Shown here: positions 45,801-57,097 of the stretch, in pieces
How the letters are laid out: each line of letters opens with the position of its first letter
Numbering within the stretch: the stretch's first letter is position 1
From: Leuctra nigra
Lineage: Eukaryota; Arthropoda; Insecta; Plecoptera; Leuctridae
Length of the DNA stretch: 64,000 nucleotides
NCBI GenBank assembly: GCA_934045905.1
Contig: OW203767.1
Coordinates: forward strand, 23,191,073 to 23,255,072
Direction: 5' to 3'
The notes under the pieces: model-generated
Told to the model about the DNA's origin: nothing
Seen by the model: the letters and a program-made list of their open reading frames with translations, nothing else
The model's database searches: none
Program-made: the position numbers and the translations under genes

Positions 45801-46060
45801 TTGAGTTTTAAGCTTGAGGTACAACCACAGTTGTTCCATTGCAACATCCTCGGTGCGACTCGTTAAGAAAGGCTTGAAGCGAATGGAAGTCTTTACATAC
45901 AGCGCAACTCCACCGCCTCTAGTACCATTTAAAGTTGCCCTATCATTTCTGATGAGAGTATAGCCGGGAATGTTTACCTCTACTGTGGATACAGAAGATG
46001 TTAGCCAGGTTTCCGTCACCCCGACGGAAACCTTTACGGCTGGCAATATAGGCATCCTGC
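42816..46060 (-). mobile_element. Jockey/CR1-like LINE, nearly full coding length
   Basis: Minus-strand retrotransposon with one long intact frame (43230-46055) and about 400 bp of 3' region ending in a GAAATT microsatellite tail (42816-42843). The frame starts inside the endonuclease domain (VTETWL), so the 5' end is truncated. Intactness implies a fairly recent insertion. Target duplication not found. Confidence 0.8.
43230..46055 (-). CDS. LINE endonuclease / reverse transcriptase
   Basis: This 941-codon frame has no internal stop. The N-terminal part is an exonuclease-endonuclease-phosphatase fold lacking its first segment: ETWL, GGGVALYV, IFLADMNIDT, SLIDHIYV. The middle and C-terminal parts are the reverse transcriptase: DKQSGFRK, LDFSKAFDTL, GVPQGSILGPLLF, the catalytic YADDTQLY, and a tail with NDVPTKLKDS. 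It would copy its own RNA at a nicked chromosomal site. The CR1/Jockey group is inferred from these motifs; the exact clade needs a tree. The first methionine is probably not the original start. Confidence 0.85.
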   Translation of the reverse strand: MPILPAVKVSVGVTETWLTSSVSTVEVNIPGYTLIRNDRATLNGTRGGGVALYVKTSIRFKPFLTSRTEDVAMEQLWLYLKLKTQTIALGVGYRPPNTSYSIIDSLDDAFAEAEATADNTIFLADMNIDTLEPNNPDCKYLTKFLRSHSLKQIIDSPTRIATTNTSESSSLIDHIYVRELNPLVSSMVQDTSKILDDRGRKITDHNLISCVLKYEFPPKSPLTHSYRDFSRIVKDDLAAYAKDVNWEMICTTTDLDAKVDLLSTFIREVADVFAPLKTVNTKKPYTPWLTSTIKTMISKKKAALARYKKRRDPADWENYTQMRNYLSGAVRREKRAYVSEELKRCKGNSHMVWSKLRKWDMHNRNKDSPATPPDLADPDKLNEYYIESVGHSTVNPELLLDVNTYARGPGADKFKLIEAHRDDIADIIRKIKTKAQGSDGISLTMINLCLPYCLDAITDIINTSIKCSQFPTSWKVGLVTPVPKIHNPKTFKDLRPITILPAISKILEKVVYKQLSNYVETSNLLPDKQSGFRKLRGTTTALLDLVDDAIGSMDTRKVTSLVLLDFSKAFDTLNHKLLVAKLRHLGLSASAVQWFYSYVSNRSQCVQMMKGNTRLTSKSVNIHTGVPQGSILGPLLFIIYTADIHESLTHCQIHVYADDTQLYVSFDPADTASAKDHMNADLSAISSWARDRALILNPTKTVSLLIGTKQQRDKVILSNFEVLLDNVPIPLSDEAKSLGVTLDSHLSFNSHVSQLRRTSFNKLRRLRKLQSLLPTSTKLLLADALVLSTPAYCDTVYGPCITQANSSRIQTIQNACARFAFNLPWRCHTTPAIRKAGWLKMHERRLHHLLNITHKAITTGQPSYLARKIVRRGELHLVNTRNRADLSIATHKTSKYKSSFAYASAKAYNDVPTKLKDSCVGVFNKMLKNHLFAIGCYKEQV

Positions 46061-47248
46061 GTGAAAAGAGGTTGCCATAGTAACCTATATCAACGCCTAT
46101 ATAAAGCTATAGGACATAAACAAATCTGATAGCGGCTATCCAAAGTTCATACTTAGAGTGATTATTGAATGAAATATATTTACGTAAGTACATTTTTTTT
46201 ATTATCACATATTTATTTACATTTATAAACACTTAATTCCGCACTAGGTAGAGTGCATGATACGAAATGATAAGAAATATTTATCCATACACATTTTCAA
46301 GTTAAATATTCATCTGAGAATGATCTATTATTTATAGCTTTGACACATTCCCCCTACCCTCAGCCTCCATTTTTCTACCCTTGTGACGTTTTGTGCAGGA
46401 AGGCAATAGTACACTTTTTTGCCTCGACACTTGTAGTGGTAAAACATGCGAGAGTCAAAAAATTATGTCAAACTTTTGAACCCATAGAGAAAACTTATAA
46501 ATAGAATCACACGGTCTTCCGAGTCTCATAATTCTACACTTTGATTGTTGATTGTATTACCTAGATACAGGAAGGAAAGTTTACATCTTCTAGTACCCCT
46601 CTTCGAATCCCTGTCAGTGTAGAAATAAACCAAACAAACACTCTACTTTTATCCGATATTGATGGGGCATTTTGATTGTTTGTATAGAAATGATTTTTAT
46701 CTGATTAGCCGCTGAGAGGGCGCTATAAAGTGTGTATATATAATTTCTTATTATACATGAAGTGCTGGAATTGATGGAACAGATGTTTGTACTCAAAGGC
46801 TGTGGCTCATATTTAATACACTGTCTTCTGTAAACAAATTCTAGCCACATCCAGACATTATGTTACATCTCTGCACTTGCCTACTGTACCGGGTGGTACA
46901 TATTACACTACCACCATAGGGCATTTACAAGAATCTATCACAAATCAGAATGCATTGATTAGTGGTCAAATGAAATTATTATAAGCAATTCATACAAAAT
47001 GATTTTTGACTTGAGGGATTAAAATTTTACAGCATGTCTAATGGGTAATATTTTTATTACTCGGCTAAATTTTAAACAATTGATTAAGACTAAATTACTG
47101 TGGTAACAACCAATGGCATTCCATGAATGCCCGTTTAAACTTAACTTCTGGTTTTAGCAAAGCCTTGAAAAACTTAAAAAGTTAAGTCGCTGAAAAAAGT
47201 ACAGAATATGCTAGTATTATATATTATTGCTGTATAAAAGATTATACT
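46061..47248. other. Gene-free AT-rich stretch
   Basis: No supported exon, RNA gene or clear repeat. Short frames lack family features. Confidence 0.45.
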
Positions 47249-47598
47249 CAGGAGCATATAGGAGCTACTTTCATCATGGGGGAGGGGGGGGGGGGGGGGG
47301 GATTGCTACACCCAGAAAGGGGGTCTGGGGGCGAAGCCCCTATTTTTTTTTGCCCGCAGGGCGTTTATTAGAATTTAAACCAATTAAATTTGTGATTCTG
47401 GGGCTTTAAAATGCACAAACTGAAGCAAACAACCCTGCAATTGTTGCCCCGCAGGGCATTTTTTGCCTCACACAGCGTTTTTTTGGACACTAAACATAAT
47501 TTTGTATGGTGAATTCCATACAATGGAATTTGTCAGCCTGCTCGAGTGGGGTGGAGGGGGGGGGGGGGGGGCATAATCCCCCCCTTCCTACGCTCCTG
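47249..47598. mobile_element. 350-bp hAT-type MITE, poly-G family, second copy
   Basis: Same family as 41006-41276: shared TTCTGGGGCTTTAAAATGC and TTGTTGCCCCGCAGGGCATT blocks, with ends CAGGAGCATATAGGAGC and CCTACGCTCCTG. Long G tracts at about 47281-47301 and 47548-47570. The flanks ATTATACT/ATAATACC are only partly alike. Confidence 0.75.
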
Positions 47599-49479
47599 AT
47601 AATACCAACTTTGTATACTAAATAATCTTTTTTATCATGTATGTGATAATGATGTGATAAATGTTGGTCTAATTTTACACTGAACAACTTTTAATTATTT
47701 TTTATTCAAAGAAAGAAACTTGTGGAATTAGGCAAATTATTAGGCATATTCTTGGTGCAAAATTTGTGTACTGCGGTTACTTTTTACTTGCTTATAATTT
47801 CTACTTATGCACTGCACATTGGTTTGTTGAAAATAAAGAATAAATTATTTGAAATTAAAAATCATAAAGCCACTTACCGTCTTCGAGTGTTTAAAAAAAA
47901 GTCTTCTCTTCTTGTGTTAATAAATAATCATCTTTTAGTACTCTGGCTGTAGTTTTTAGGCGCGAATGAATGAAGACCACCCGCAGCAGTTCGAAACCTC
48001 TAAACATTCAAGAACTCGGATCTTTTGTTTACTTTAAAGATGAGAGATTTGACTGAGTGCCGACGGAATTATTACTGTAATTGGTACTCCAGTTTCTGAA
48101 ATGATACTCCAGCAAGTCCTTGTCGATTGATTATTTATATTGATATGGGTCAATCAGTCAGATGATGTGGAGAAACTGTTATGAAAGTATTGATGGCTGA
48201 GATGCGATTTATGTACAGCCATTATGTGAATTGTTGGTGTTGACATTTTATTCTTCCGATTATTGTGATGAGTTTTGAAGATAACAATACTTGGCAGGGA
48301 CTGTACTAAAATTAATTGTAATTTGACGTGTATCATTATAAACACAATTCATTATTTTGATGATTTTGTGAGAATTTCAATCTGTGAAAATTTACTGTGA
48401 ACTTTAAATTTAGTCTGTGAATTCGTATCTGTTATTTTATTTCAATATCAACCATTTATACTTATATCTTACTTCATTGATCATTATTTGATAGTTGTAG
48501 ACTTTTTCATTATTCAATCTTCCATATTATTAAACATGTTACATAATTTTCTATAATTGATTTGTATCCTGTGTATTTTGCAATTTGCATTTGCTGCAAA
48601 CAGAAAAAAAAATAGTGATTAATCATTGGAAACTATCAAATATGCACGAAAAGAGCTTAAGCAATACATTTAGTTACTTCTGTTTATGTCTGGAACTCTC
48701 TTTTTCAGGATAATGGAAATGTGTAGGTGGGTATTTTAATTACATTAAATTATTTCTATATCTGAGTTTAATAAGTCGTAATATTTACAATTGTACAGCA
48801 TAGATTTGTCATAATGTGAAACACGAATGATGCAGTATTTTTATGCATAAGTGCAAATAGTGCAATTGATTTGTTATGCACGAGTAACAACTATTTGTAC
48901 ATTAATATCATACATATTTTGGTATATCCTAGCCCCTGAATAGTACGAGTGCATCAACATTGAGTGCTAAAACAAATCAAATCCATCCTAATCCTTAGAC
49001 ACAACTCGAGTGATAAATCAAAATGTGCCAATCAATGTGCGTATTTTACAGGAACATGGTAATTCTTTATTTGCTTTAAAGAGAATACATTCGTTATTCT
49101 AACTTAGATGTTGTACTGAATTTCTGTATTATTTTTTAAATGCATTTACAACTAGTAAACATTTAACAATGCACAAAAAGCTATATTACGTGATGTTGCA
49201 AAACTGCAATAATCCATAGATAATTGAAATGTTTATGTCAAAAGACGATTGTTTGTGGTATTTTGTATTTATCATACTTAAATGTTTAGGACGGAGAAAA
49301 TGTAAGTTTTCACATTCTAATCTAAAATAATAATACTTTGACTAAATTTGTACAAAACAAAAATGCAATATTAAAATCCCTATAAATCGCTGATAGACAA
49401 TCAATGATCCAATATCAAGTTTATCATCATACACTCTGAACGTCTCTCCTCGACGACCTCATCTCTCCGTCGAACACAG
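47599..49479. other. Gene-free AT-rich stretch downstream of bap
   Basis: No exon or repeat recognised; probably intergenic DNA and possibly bap 3' flank. AATAAA-type signals are too common in this AT-rich DNA to be informative. Confidence 0.45.
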
Positions 49480-49484
49480 TCATA

Positions 49485-49880
49485 TTACATTGATGCGACG
49501 TCGGCGTCCATCCCGACCCTCTTGACGACGACCTGAACATTCCGTCAACCACATAACACTGTCATTACTGCTGCGACGTCGGCAACGTCTGAGTTCGACG
49601 CCGGACACAACAGAGGGTAGCGACGTCGGCGTCCTTCCGACCCTCTGGACGACGACCTCAACTTTCCGCCAACCACATAACACTGTCATTACTGCTGCGA
49701 CGTCGGCGACGCCACAACGCCGACGGACACATCAGAGGGTATCGACGTCGGCGTCCATCCGACCCTCTAAACGTCTCTCACAACGACCTCATCACTCCGT
49801 CGAACACGTAACACTCGCATTACTATGCTGCGACGTCGGCGACGCCGCCACGCCGGAACTCGACGGCGGACAGAGCAGAG
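49485..49880 (-). repeat. Tandem copies of the bap 3' end
   Basis: Three units at about 49490-49619, 49620-49741 and 49742-49880, with spacing about 122-135 bp. The last contains the final bap codons and stop. Shared markers on the plus strand are GACGTCGGCGTCC, CTGCTGCGACGTCGGC and CAGAGGGTA, each present in all units. The two downstream units are diverged copies of the coding end plus proximal 3' UTR. Confidence 0.8.
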
Positions 49881-50399
49881 GGTAGTAGTAGTACGGGAAC
49901 GGGAGCGGCATCGCATGGGGGAACATCGCCGACGTCTTCTGATGTCCGAACACCGGCTGGTCGTCGCGCACCAACACCTTGACGGCGACGCGCTTGGCCG
50001 CCGCGGCGCCGCTGCCCGACGACGTCATCAACGGCGTCTGCTCCTGGAGCTGGAGCTGCTTCCTCTTGGTCTTGTAGCGTCTGTTCTGGAACCAGATCTT
50101 GACCTGGGTCTCGGTGAGTTTGAGTCCGTGGGCGAGGTCCGCGCGCTCCGGACCCGAGAGATAACGCTGCTGGTTGAATCTACGCTCGAGCTCGTAGACT
50201 TGGGCGTGGGAGAATGCTGCACGGGAACGCTTCTTGCGTTGCGAGTTGCTGGGACTCATGTAGGCCGTGGACTGCTGTTGCTGTTGCTGTTGTTGTTGTT
50301 TGATGAGCTGGTGGTTGAGGTGGTGGTGAGACGGGTTGTTGAAGAGCAGGCTGGGTGATGGTGAGCCGTGGCGGGAGTAGCTTGAGTCGGAGTGGGCAT
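49792..50399 (-). CDS. bap: bagpipe / NK3 homeobox gene, homeodomain exon
   Basis: After acceptor TCTCTCTTTTCAG (ending at 50400) the exon has 46 codons with [14 protein letters not shown] and a glutamine run. The homeodomain follows ([10 protein letters not shown] ... [15 protein letters not shown], 60 residues). It has Tyr54 of the NK2/NK3 class and the RYLSGPER signature of Bagpipe/Nkx3. Downstream the [12 protein letters not shown] block fits bap/Nkx3 relatives. The exon ends CSTE and stop at 49792. Nuclear DNA-binding factor; in Drosophila bap specifies visceral mesoderm. The exon starts in phase 2, so an upstream exon lies at higher coordinates; I did not find it. Confidence 0.92.
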
Positions 50400-52194
50400 C
50401 TGAAAAGAGAGAAATACAACATTAGAATACACCGGAATAATTCATCTGAAATATACACTCTTTTGCATGGGTGCTGGGAGGCGTAGGGGGGGGGGGGGGG
50501 GAGGGGGCAAAGACGTTTGCTCTCCCCCCACCGGATGTCAGGAAAATTGATTTTGAAGTGTCAAAAAATCAAAAAGAGGCACACCATAAAGTGTCAATTG
50601 TTGTAAAATAAAATTGAAATTTTCAACAAAATGCACCTAAATTGTTTTAAACTTGTTTTTGAAGTGTCAAAGAAACGACTTGCGACTAAATAGTGTTTTT
50701 CTTGGTAATTGCCTCCCATCCTGACAGTAATCCTGCCGGTGCCCATGCTCTTTTATATTCGCTTTTTCCGCTATTGAATCAGGTAAAATTACTTCAGACG
50801 AACGTACATCGCAAGTTGGCTCTGGTAGGAATGATAACGTTTGGCCTCGCACTGGAGGTCCCGGGTTCATTTCCGTGGCCCTCTTTCGCATCTGAGACTG
50901 AAATAACTCAGTCTCAGTCCCTCAGTCGTTAGGTAAATTTGGAGAGTTTCTCTATTAATAGACCACGACCACCTCCTTCCCACCTCCATATCTCCCATTG
51001 CCACGATCATTCATCCAGCCTATTGGTTCAGTTGCAGAACAGTGCGACGTTAAAAAATTTAATAATATATTATTATTATTTCGAGAATCTCCATCCTCAA
51101 TTACTTATATTTTGAATAAATCGAACAATCCACATTCTGCACTTTGTTTTTCTTGACGCAAAGGAATTATATTCATACTATGCTTTGTTTCGCAAAGTAA
51201 AGTTATTTCAACAATTTATTCTATCGAAACCCGTCATGCATGTAAACTTCCTCACTGCTTTCAGTTTCACATCATTTGGTTAGATCGTAGGTTCAGTTTG
51301 ATTGGCTTGCTTGGAAAGGGGGGAGGGGAAGCTTTCAAAATGCAATTACCCAAGTAATGCATACAAATTCACTTGCACCTCCATCATAAACTGTATAGAC
51401 ACAATCTAAGGAGGAGCACATTAGTCTAAGTATAGACTTGTCTATAGTTGCATGCGTCTAAGTAATATTTTGATAGGAGCTTTTGTTACTTTTATATTAT
51501 TATATTGCGAGAAGGGTGTTACTGGCTGGTACAAAACTCTCATCGCTAAAAGCCTGCTTAAATTTAGAGCAATCATTTTAAAAGCATGAACCATCACTTT
51601 AGTCTGTAAAAGGCTATTGTAATTTGGGGAGAAATATACCTATACATTGTGATGTATTTCACTCTATTATGGAACTTTTTTCGGAGATTTAATGACATTG
51701 TTATGAATTTATTGTCAGCCTTTTAACATCAAGGATTCAAAGTATAGCATTAAAATAAAAAGTAGTTACACTGTGGAGAAAATTTTTGAAGCGAAGAAAG
51801 GCACTAACTTTTCGACTGGTAAATTTTATTTTATTTCACAAGTTCAGGAGAAATAGTGTTATGAAATATTATTGCAGCTTTCAATGTGTATTGTAAATTG
51901 TGGGTGCACTTGGCAAAAGTCAAAACGGTATTTGAATGAAACGGATTGGCTGGTGGTCAGGTTACTTGATAAACAATCCTTGTTATTATCAATAAAATCA
52001 TAGCTCATCTAGAGATAGAAGAGCGTTTTGCCATAGATGTTCGGATTGTTGATGCAATTTAATCTTTAGCAGTCCATCCGTTTCTTTCGAATAAGTACCG
52101 TTTTTACTTTGGTGAAGTATTATATTAGCTACTGAAAGTTGAACTACATTGCTGACAGAAAATTATGGAAGAGCTGAAGTAAAAAAAACATTAA
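50400..52194. other. Probable bap intron / upstream DNA
   Basis: Apart from a SINE (50820-51075) and a G tract (about 50487-50503) next to GGAGGCGTA, which echoes the poly-G MITE end, no gene is visible. Confidence 0.45.
50820..51075 (+). mobile_element. tRNA-derived SINE (main family), diverged
   Basis: Head GATAACGTTTGGCCTCGCAC ... GGGTTCATTTCC, body GACCACGACCACCTCCTTCC, end CAGAACAGTGCGACGTTAAA. Aligns over its length to 26350-26640. Confidence 0.65.
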
Positions 52195-52245
52195 TTGAGC
52201 GAGCGAAGCGAGCGTCTCCTTTTGGCTCTTTTGGCACGGACCTCT

Positions 52246-52277
<32 letters not shown>

Positions 52278-53094
52278 TTTTTGGCTGCTAATAGCCGATA
52301 CACAGGTCGCACCGTTTCACCGATCGATCTGAAATTTTGCACACATGTAAAACCAACCTTCTCTGTTTGCAGACCCTAATTTTTTTGAAATCCATTCATT
52401 GGTTGAAATTTAATTAAACATCTCCTGATAGGCTGAAAAATGAAAATGGACTTCGACAAATGCGATCGACCTTATATTTTGCATGGTCATTAGGACCAAC
52501 ATTGTCTCTTATTTTACAAATTTTCAGCCAAATCCTCCCATTGGTTAAAATTTAAAAAAATATTTCATGTGCTTTTTGAAATTTAATCCTGAACCGTTTG
52601 ACCGATCAACTTAAAATTTTGTATGGTCATCGGGTCCAACATTATATGTATTTTTGACAATTTTCAGACTAAACTGTGTTTAGATTCAAAAGTTATCGAC
52701 AGTTTACGGATATTTTGCGTGTTGGCTATCATATTTCTCGAATTTCATATTTCACGGAATCTTCGAATCTTCACTTCAAGGTTGTTAGAGCAGAAACTTT
52801 CAAACGTATTATGAAACTGATATGACCGTTTAACATTTTTTTGAACGATATCCTGTGATTTTTGGAAATTAACAAGGAATCGTTCAATCATAAAGGTTCA
52901 ATCGATCAACTTAAAACTTTGCGTGGTTATTGGGACCAATATTTTAGGAATTGTTGGAGATTTTCATACAAGTCTGTGACGAAATTCAAGAATTATTGGC
53001 TTTTAAGGACATTTTCGATAAACATAATTTCGGTTCGAGGTGTTGCGCGTATCTGTGCTCGCTCATCAACGCGTTACTCAGAGCGTTTTCCTAG
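52195..53094 (+). mobile_element. CTAG-family repeat, full-length copy
   Basis: Starts TTGAGCGAGCGAAGCGAGCG and ends AGAGCGTTTTCCTAG, followed by T. A T run lies at 52248-52275. Four internal units carry GATCAACTTAAAATTTTG and GGTCAT...CCAACATT phrases. Non-coding. It lies between the bap homeobox exon and the gap, possibly in a bap intron. Confidence 0.65.
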
Positions 53095-54543
53095 TTATTA
53101 TTAATATCAGAGCGACTTTGCTTGATGTTTAAATAATTTGAAATACTGTTAACATCGTATAAACTCACAAAAAATAAGCATTTTGTGTAGATTTTATTCC
53201 CCTTCTCTCGTGGTGCAAAGAAACAATTTCTTGGCTGTAACCTTTTATTATTTCCGTAAACCATTGTGGATTCATCAATTCTCAATACATCATTGTTACC
53301 ATTTGGTCTACGGTTTTGGGCTGAAGTAAAACTGTAATTAATTAATGAGATGATAGACTTCAAACATTAACAACACGTGTGCCCTAAAAAATCTAAAAAA
53401 CTCTGAACCATTCTCTAAATTGATATAACCAATAATTAATTACTAGGTTAAACACTCCTTTCACAGTTGATTCTTCTCAAGTGAATAATAATTTATATTT
53501 TATCATAAAAGAGTGACAGAGTTAGCTTCTTTGTGCCAATGTAATCGTGTGCAATTGTCCAAGACCTGCTTTGTGCCGTGAGTTTGTATTGTGTCAAGAT
53601 ATTGTTAGCACCACAAACAACTTGTCAAAAGAGCAGAGAACAATGCAAAACGTTTACTTGATTGTGTATACGATACAAGTATTTATATTTTAGTATTGAA
53701 ATGATTTTGTGAGAGAAATTAGGTCGCAGGAAACTCTTTTGTAAAGTCGTCTTCTTTAGGAATGTGTAGGTGGATTGGCAAAGGGCAGAAGTCAATTTAA
53801 AGATTGATTAGGAAGCTCAAAAGGGCTTTTAGAAGAAGTCTGACGGATATTTTTGTCAATAGACGAAAGACAGTTTTGATACGTGTTACAAACATTCTTC
53901 AGTCACTCGTTATTATTTTTCAATTTAATTTGTTAACGTCAGTCTTCATCAAATTGAGTAGACTCTAACAATGCTGACAGTAGTTCAGTAATACTGAACT
54001 GAAATACACTTTTGTCCTCATTGTTTTTAAATTACTTATGCAATATTTTATTCCTGGCGTGGTGGGCAGATTTAATATATTTGTATTTTATATTGCTTGT
54101 TTTTCAGGCTTAGTAGCCTTTGGCAATGTAAAAGTACCTTCTCTTGAGCCGAAACTGTCTATACACCATGACTCTTGCCCAGGGACAGACTATAGGCTAG
54201 ACCAATGAGGTGAGCCATTCTTGTGCAGGCACAGACTATAGGCAGTGACTCTTGCTCAGGGACAGGCTATAGGCACCGAGTGTTCGCCACGAGTGAGAGA
54301 AATTAGCAACATTTGTGGGAAGATCGTCAACTGTTTTATTTCTCATTGGCCGTGACCTAGCAACCGATCAGATGTCAACAAATGTACTCAAAATATTTCG
54401 GAATCAGAACTTAGTCGCGCAAATTAATATTGTGATCAGATTCAGTGAAATTGTGAACACTTTCTTGTTAATATTTTGTAGGCGAATAAACATTAGATAA
54501 ACTTGTGTAAATTTTAAGAATTGATAATGCGTAATATGTGCAG
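53095..54543. other. Gene-free stretch with a short tandem repeat
   Basis: At 54165-54270 three units share CAGGGACAGACTATAGGC (one reads CAGGCACAGACTATAGGC). The following GGCACCGAGTGTT matches a repeat near 1146. Otherwise AT-rich without recognised genes. Confidence 0.5.
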
Positions 54544-54743
54544 NNNNNNNNNNNNNNNNNNNNNNNNNNNNNNNNNNNNNNNNNNNNNNNNNNNNNNNNN
54601 NNNNNNNNNNNNNNNNNNNNNNNNNNNNNNNNNNNNNNNNNNNNNNNNNNNNNNNNNNNNNNNNNNNNNNNNNNNNNNNNNNNNNNNNNNNNNNNNNNNN
54701 NNNNNNNNNNNNNNNNNNNNNNNNNNNNNNNNNNNNNNNNNNN
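54544..54743. other. Scaffold gap (200 N)
   Basis: Exactly 200 unknown bases, a conventional placeholder, so true distance and content are unknown. Reading frames across it are meaningless. Confidence 0.99.
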
Positions 54744-54835
54744 GTTCGAATTCAGCTGCCGTCCATCTTGACTGAGAATTTTTGTGGTTTCCCGCAGTCG
54801 CGAGAGGCATACGCTGGGATGGTTAACAAAGTCTC
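54744..54835 (+). repeat. SINE piece cut by the gap
   Basis: GTTCGAATTC (B-box-like) directly after the gap, then TTGACTGAGAATTTTTGTGG and GCTGGGATGGTT. Corresponds to the region after the B box in the 26350 SINE. Confidence 0.5.
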
Positions 54836-56576
54836 TCATGTCATATCAACATCATTATTCCACAATCATCAAGTCATTATAATTCACCGATGTAAATAAT
54901 CCTTGCTGTAAAGACGTCGAAACACATTATAAAATGTATTCACTGTCCATCTAAATGTACGGAAAGGCTCCATTTTCATGGATGATATTTATTAATTTTT
55001 CCAATCTTTGTTTCGTCAAATGTCCATTAGCTCTTTTATCCGTCGTTGATTTTATTCAAATTAAAAGTAAATTTAGTCAAAACGCATACGTTTCCCAAGA
55101 AATGGAACCTTTTTGTGTGCATTCTATTCCATTCTCTCATGTGTCATTTTGTCAATCACGAAACACTCAGTCAACCTGTCAAAAAAACTCATCAAAACCA
55201 ATTCTCAATTTCAAACAAAAACCTTGAGAAAAAATCTGCATGGCGAACCACACAAAGAAAATTCTCAATCATCCAGGTTTGTTTGGCCGGATGCCGCGAC
55301 GTTGAACGTCGAGACGAGTGCTTTTAGCCGCGTCACTGATCCTTACAGCCTCCTTGAGATCTGACGCACTCAGAGAGCGCTCTCATCTCTGTGATTGGCA
55401 TGTTGATCAAGTGAGAGTATAAACGCAGCTTTCGATCTCTGGATTTGTACATGTGTTGCACACTTGTTTGGGAAGAGATCTGTGTGGATTGGTTTTTGAG
55501 GTGTTGCTGTATTTATTGAGATTTCCGGGGACTTGTGTTTTAGAAGCGGCTCTTTAATAGAGGATTGCTTCGGGGATGTTGGAGATAATTATAAATTGTT
55601 ACCAAAGTGTTGACTTTGAGGTGGATTGAGATTCCCTGAGGAGTAAATTACGTGGGTGAATAGTTTGAATGACGACGATGTAAACACGGTTTTCGTGAAA
55701 TTTCAACAAATTTGAAAAGTTATACGAATTTCTAGAAGATCGTTTCGCCAGACATTACAATTATTTTACGTGATAGAAGAGAAACTTCGAAATAAAGCAA
55801 AAGTCCTCATAAAGCTCCGAAAAACAACCCTGAACGTGTATTTAAAAATGTTAGAATAAAAATATTGCAACTGAATGAAAAACGAACTTTGAAGTGATGT
55901 CGAAAATAATTTGGCCATGATGTTTGGTAATTTTTCTTACCATATTTTCCATATGGTACGGAACACAAAATCTATTAATATCGATTTTTTTCCGATTGCT
56001 CATGACGAGTGAAAACTAAGACATGATTTTACTGAAATTTTTCAAAGAGATATTATGCAGTTTTTCTCAACGTTCGATTGCTCATAGCTCATGTCTTTTT
56101 TCATTTTATTTTATTTCAATCGTTAGTAGAAAATACTGTTCCTAATTGATAATAACATTAAATAAGTATAATGACAAAGATAATGTCTTCGAAAACGCCA
56201 CGCGAAGAAGGTGCTTCATATTGTTTTGCATGTTAATATATACACGCGTGAAAGTTGCTGCTCCACAATAGACATAAGGAAAATGATATCTGTAATAATT
56301 TTGTCTTTCAATTTCTTTGAATAAATTTGACAAATATTTCAAAACAATAAAACAAATTATTGATGCTGATTTCAATAATATCTCATTAATTTTTTTTTTT
56401 AAATTGGCTACATGGCCAATTATTGTGTAAAAAAGCACAGATGAAGATCTAAGCTATAACTCCTATCGATCAAGTACCAGATAAGATATCAAGTAGCTTT
56501 AACAAATATACTAATGCGTCGTTATCTAATCTTCACTTTCACATTTGTTCGTTCGTGTGTTTTAGTTAGTTACAAA
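54836..56576. other. Intergenic stretch with a possible promoter
   Basis: At about 55280-55450 the DNA is less AT-rich and has GAGAGTATAAACGCAG (TATA-like, 55422-55437). It could be a plus-strand promoter and 5' UTR, but no exon follows that I can support. The rest is AT-rich. Confidence 0.35.
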
Positions 56577-57053
56577 ATGGCATTAACTCAGAGTGAATCA
56601 CTAGTTTTGAGAGCAGCAACAGCAGTAACATGTACTGAATATTGTGGGTCTGAACGCATTGTTAAGAAATACTCGATAGATTGGAATCTTGACAGGAAAG
56701 TCGACAGAGATTCAACAATCATAAGATCACCTTCGTTTTCTCTTGGCAAGTTGGAAGCATGTTTCGACATTATGACTACGGAAGAAGTTAAGGGCACAAA
56801 GCGAAGGATGTTTTTCCTCCAGATTTTGTCGAGAGTTGATTCTATGCCAATGGGGAAAATGTCACTGAAGTACACTTCTACAGGTCAAATTGCTCATCAA
56901 ATATTGCTCGACTCAAGCACGTTTGTGCAAGATCGCGGTTTTGGAGTTATCGTACAGTTAGGATTTGATGATCGTATCAAGCAAGTATTTAATTGTACAA
57001 TCTGGCATATTGATGTTGACAAAAGGCTGCAACCGCCACCAGTTCACCTTCTT
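56577..57053 (+). CDS. MATH-BTB protein 1, exon 1 (MATH domain)
   Basis: Start at MALTQSESL, matching the paralogue's MATTQSESL; a further in-frame ATG 21 codons upstream is probably not used. The exon encodes a MATH-type substrate-binding fold with conserved spots KKYSIDWNLDRKV, LGKLEACFDI, FLQILS and TIWHIDVDKR. It ends in phase 0 before GTGAGT. With exons 57954-58253, 58425-58567 and 58651-58753 it gives about 340 residues, against 374 for human SPOP. By family, the product should be a nuclear or cytosolic substrate adaptor of Cullin-3 ubiquitin ligase. MATH similarity to SPOP is low; substrate unknown. Confidence 0.85.
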
Positions 57054-57097
57054 GTGAGTATTCCCATGCACTCATAATTTAATTTAGTTAATACATT

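Noticed and set aside
49825..50358. A 177-codon plus-strand frame opposite the bap exon
   Set aside because: Arginine/leucine-rich shadow of the GC-rich homeobox exon with no family features.
54468..54839. Frames of 77-123 codons across 54544-54743
   Set aside because: They run through the N gap; the readable part is SINE sequence.
55422..55437. TATA-like promoter
   Set aside because: TATAAA is expected by chance in such AT-rich DNA and no downstream exon was found; mentioned only in the interval note.
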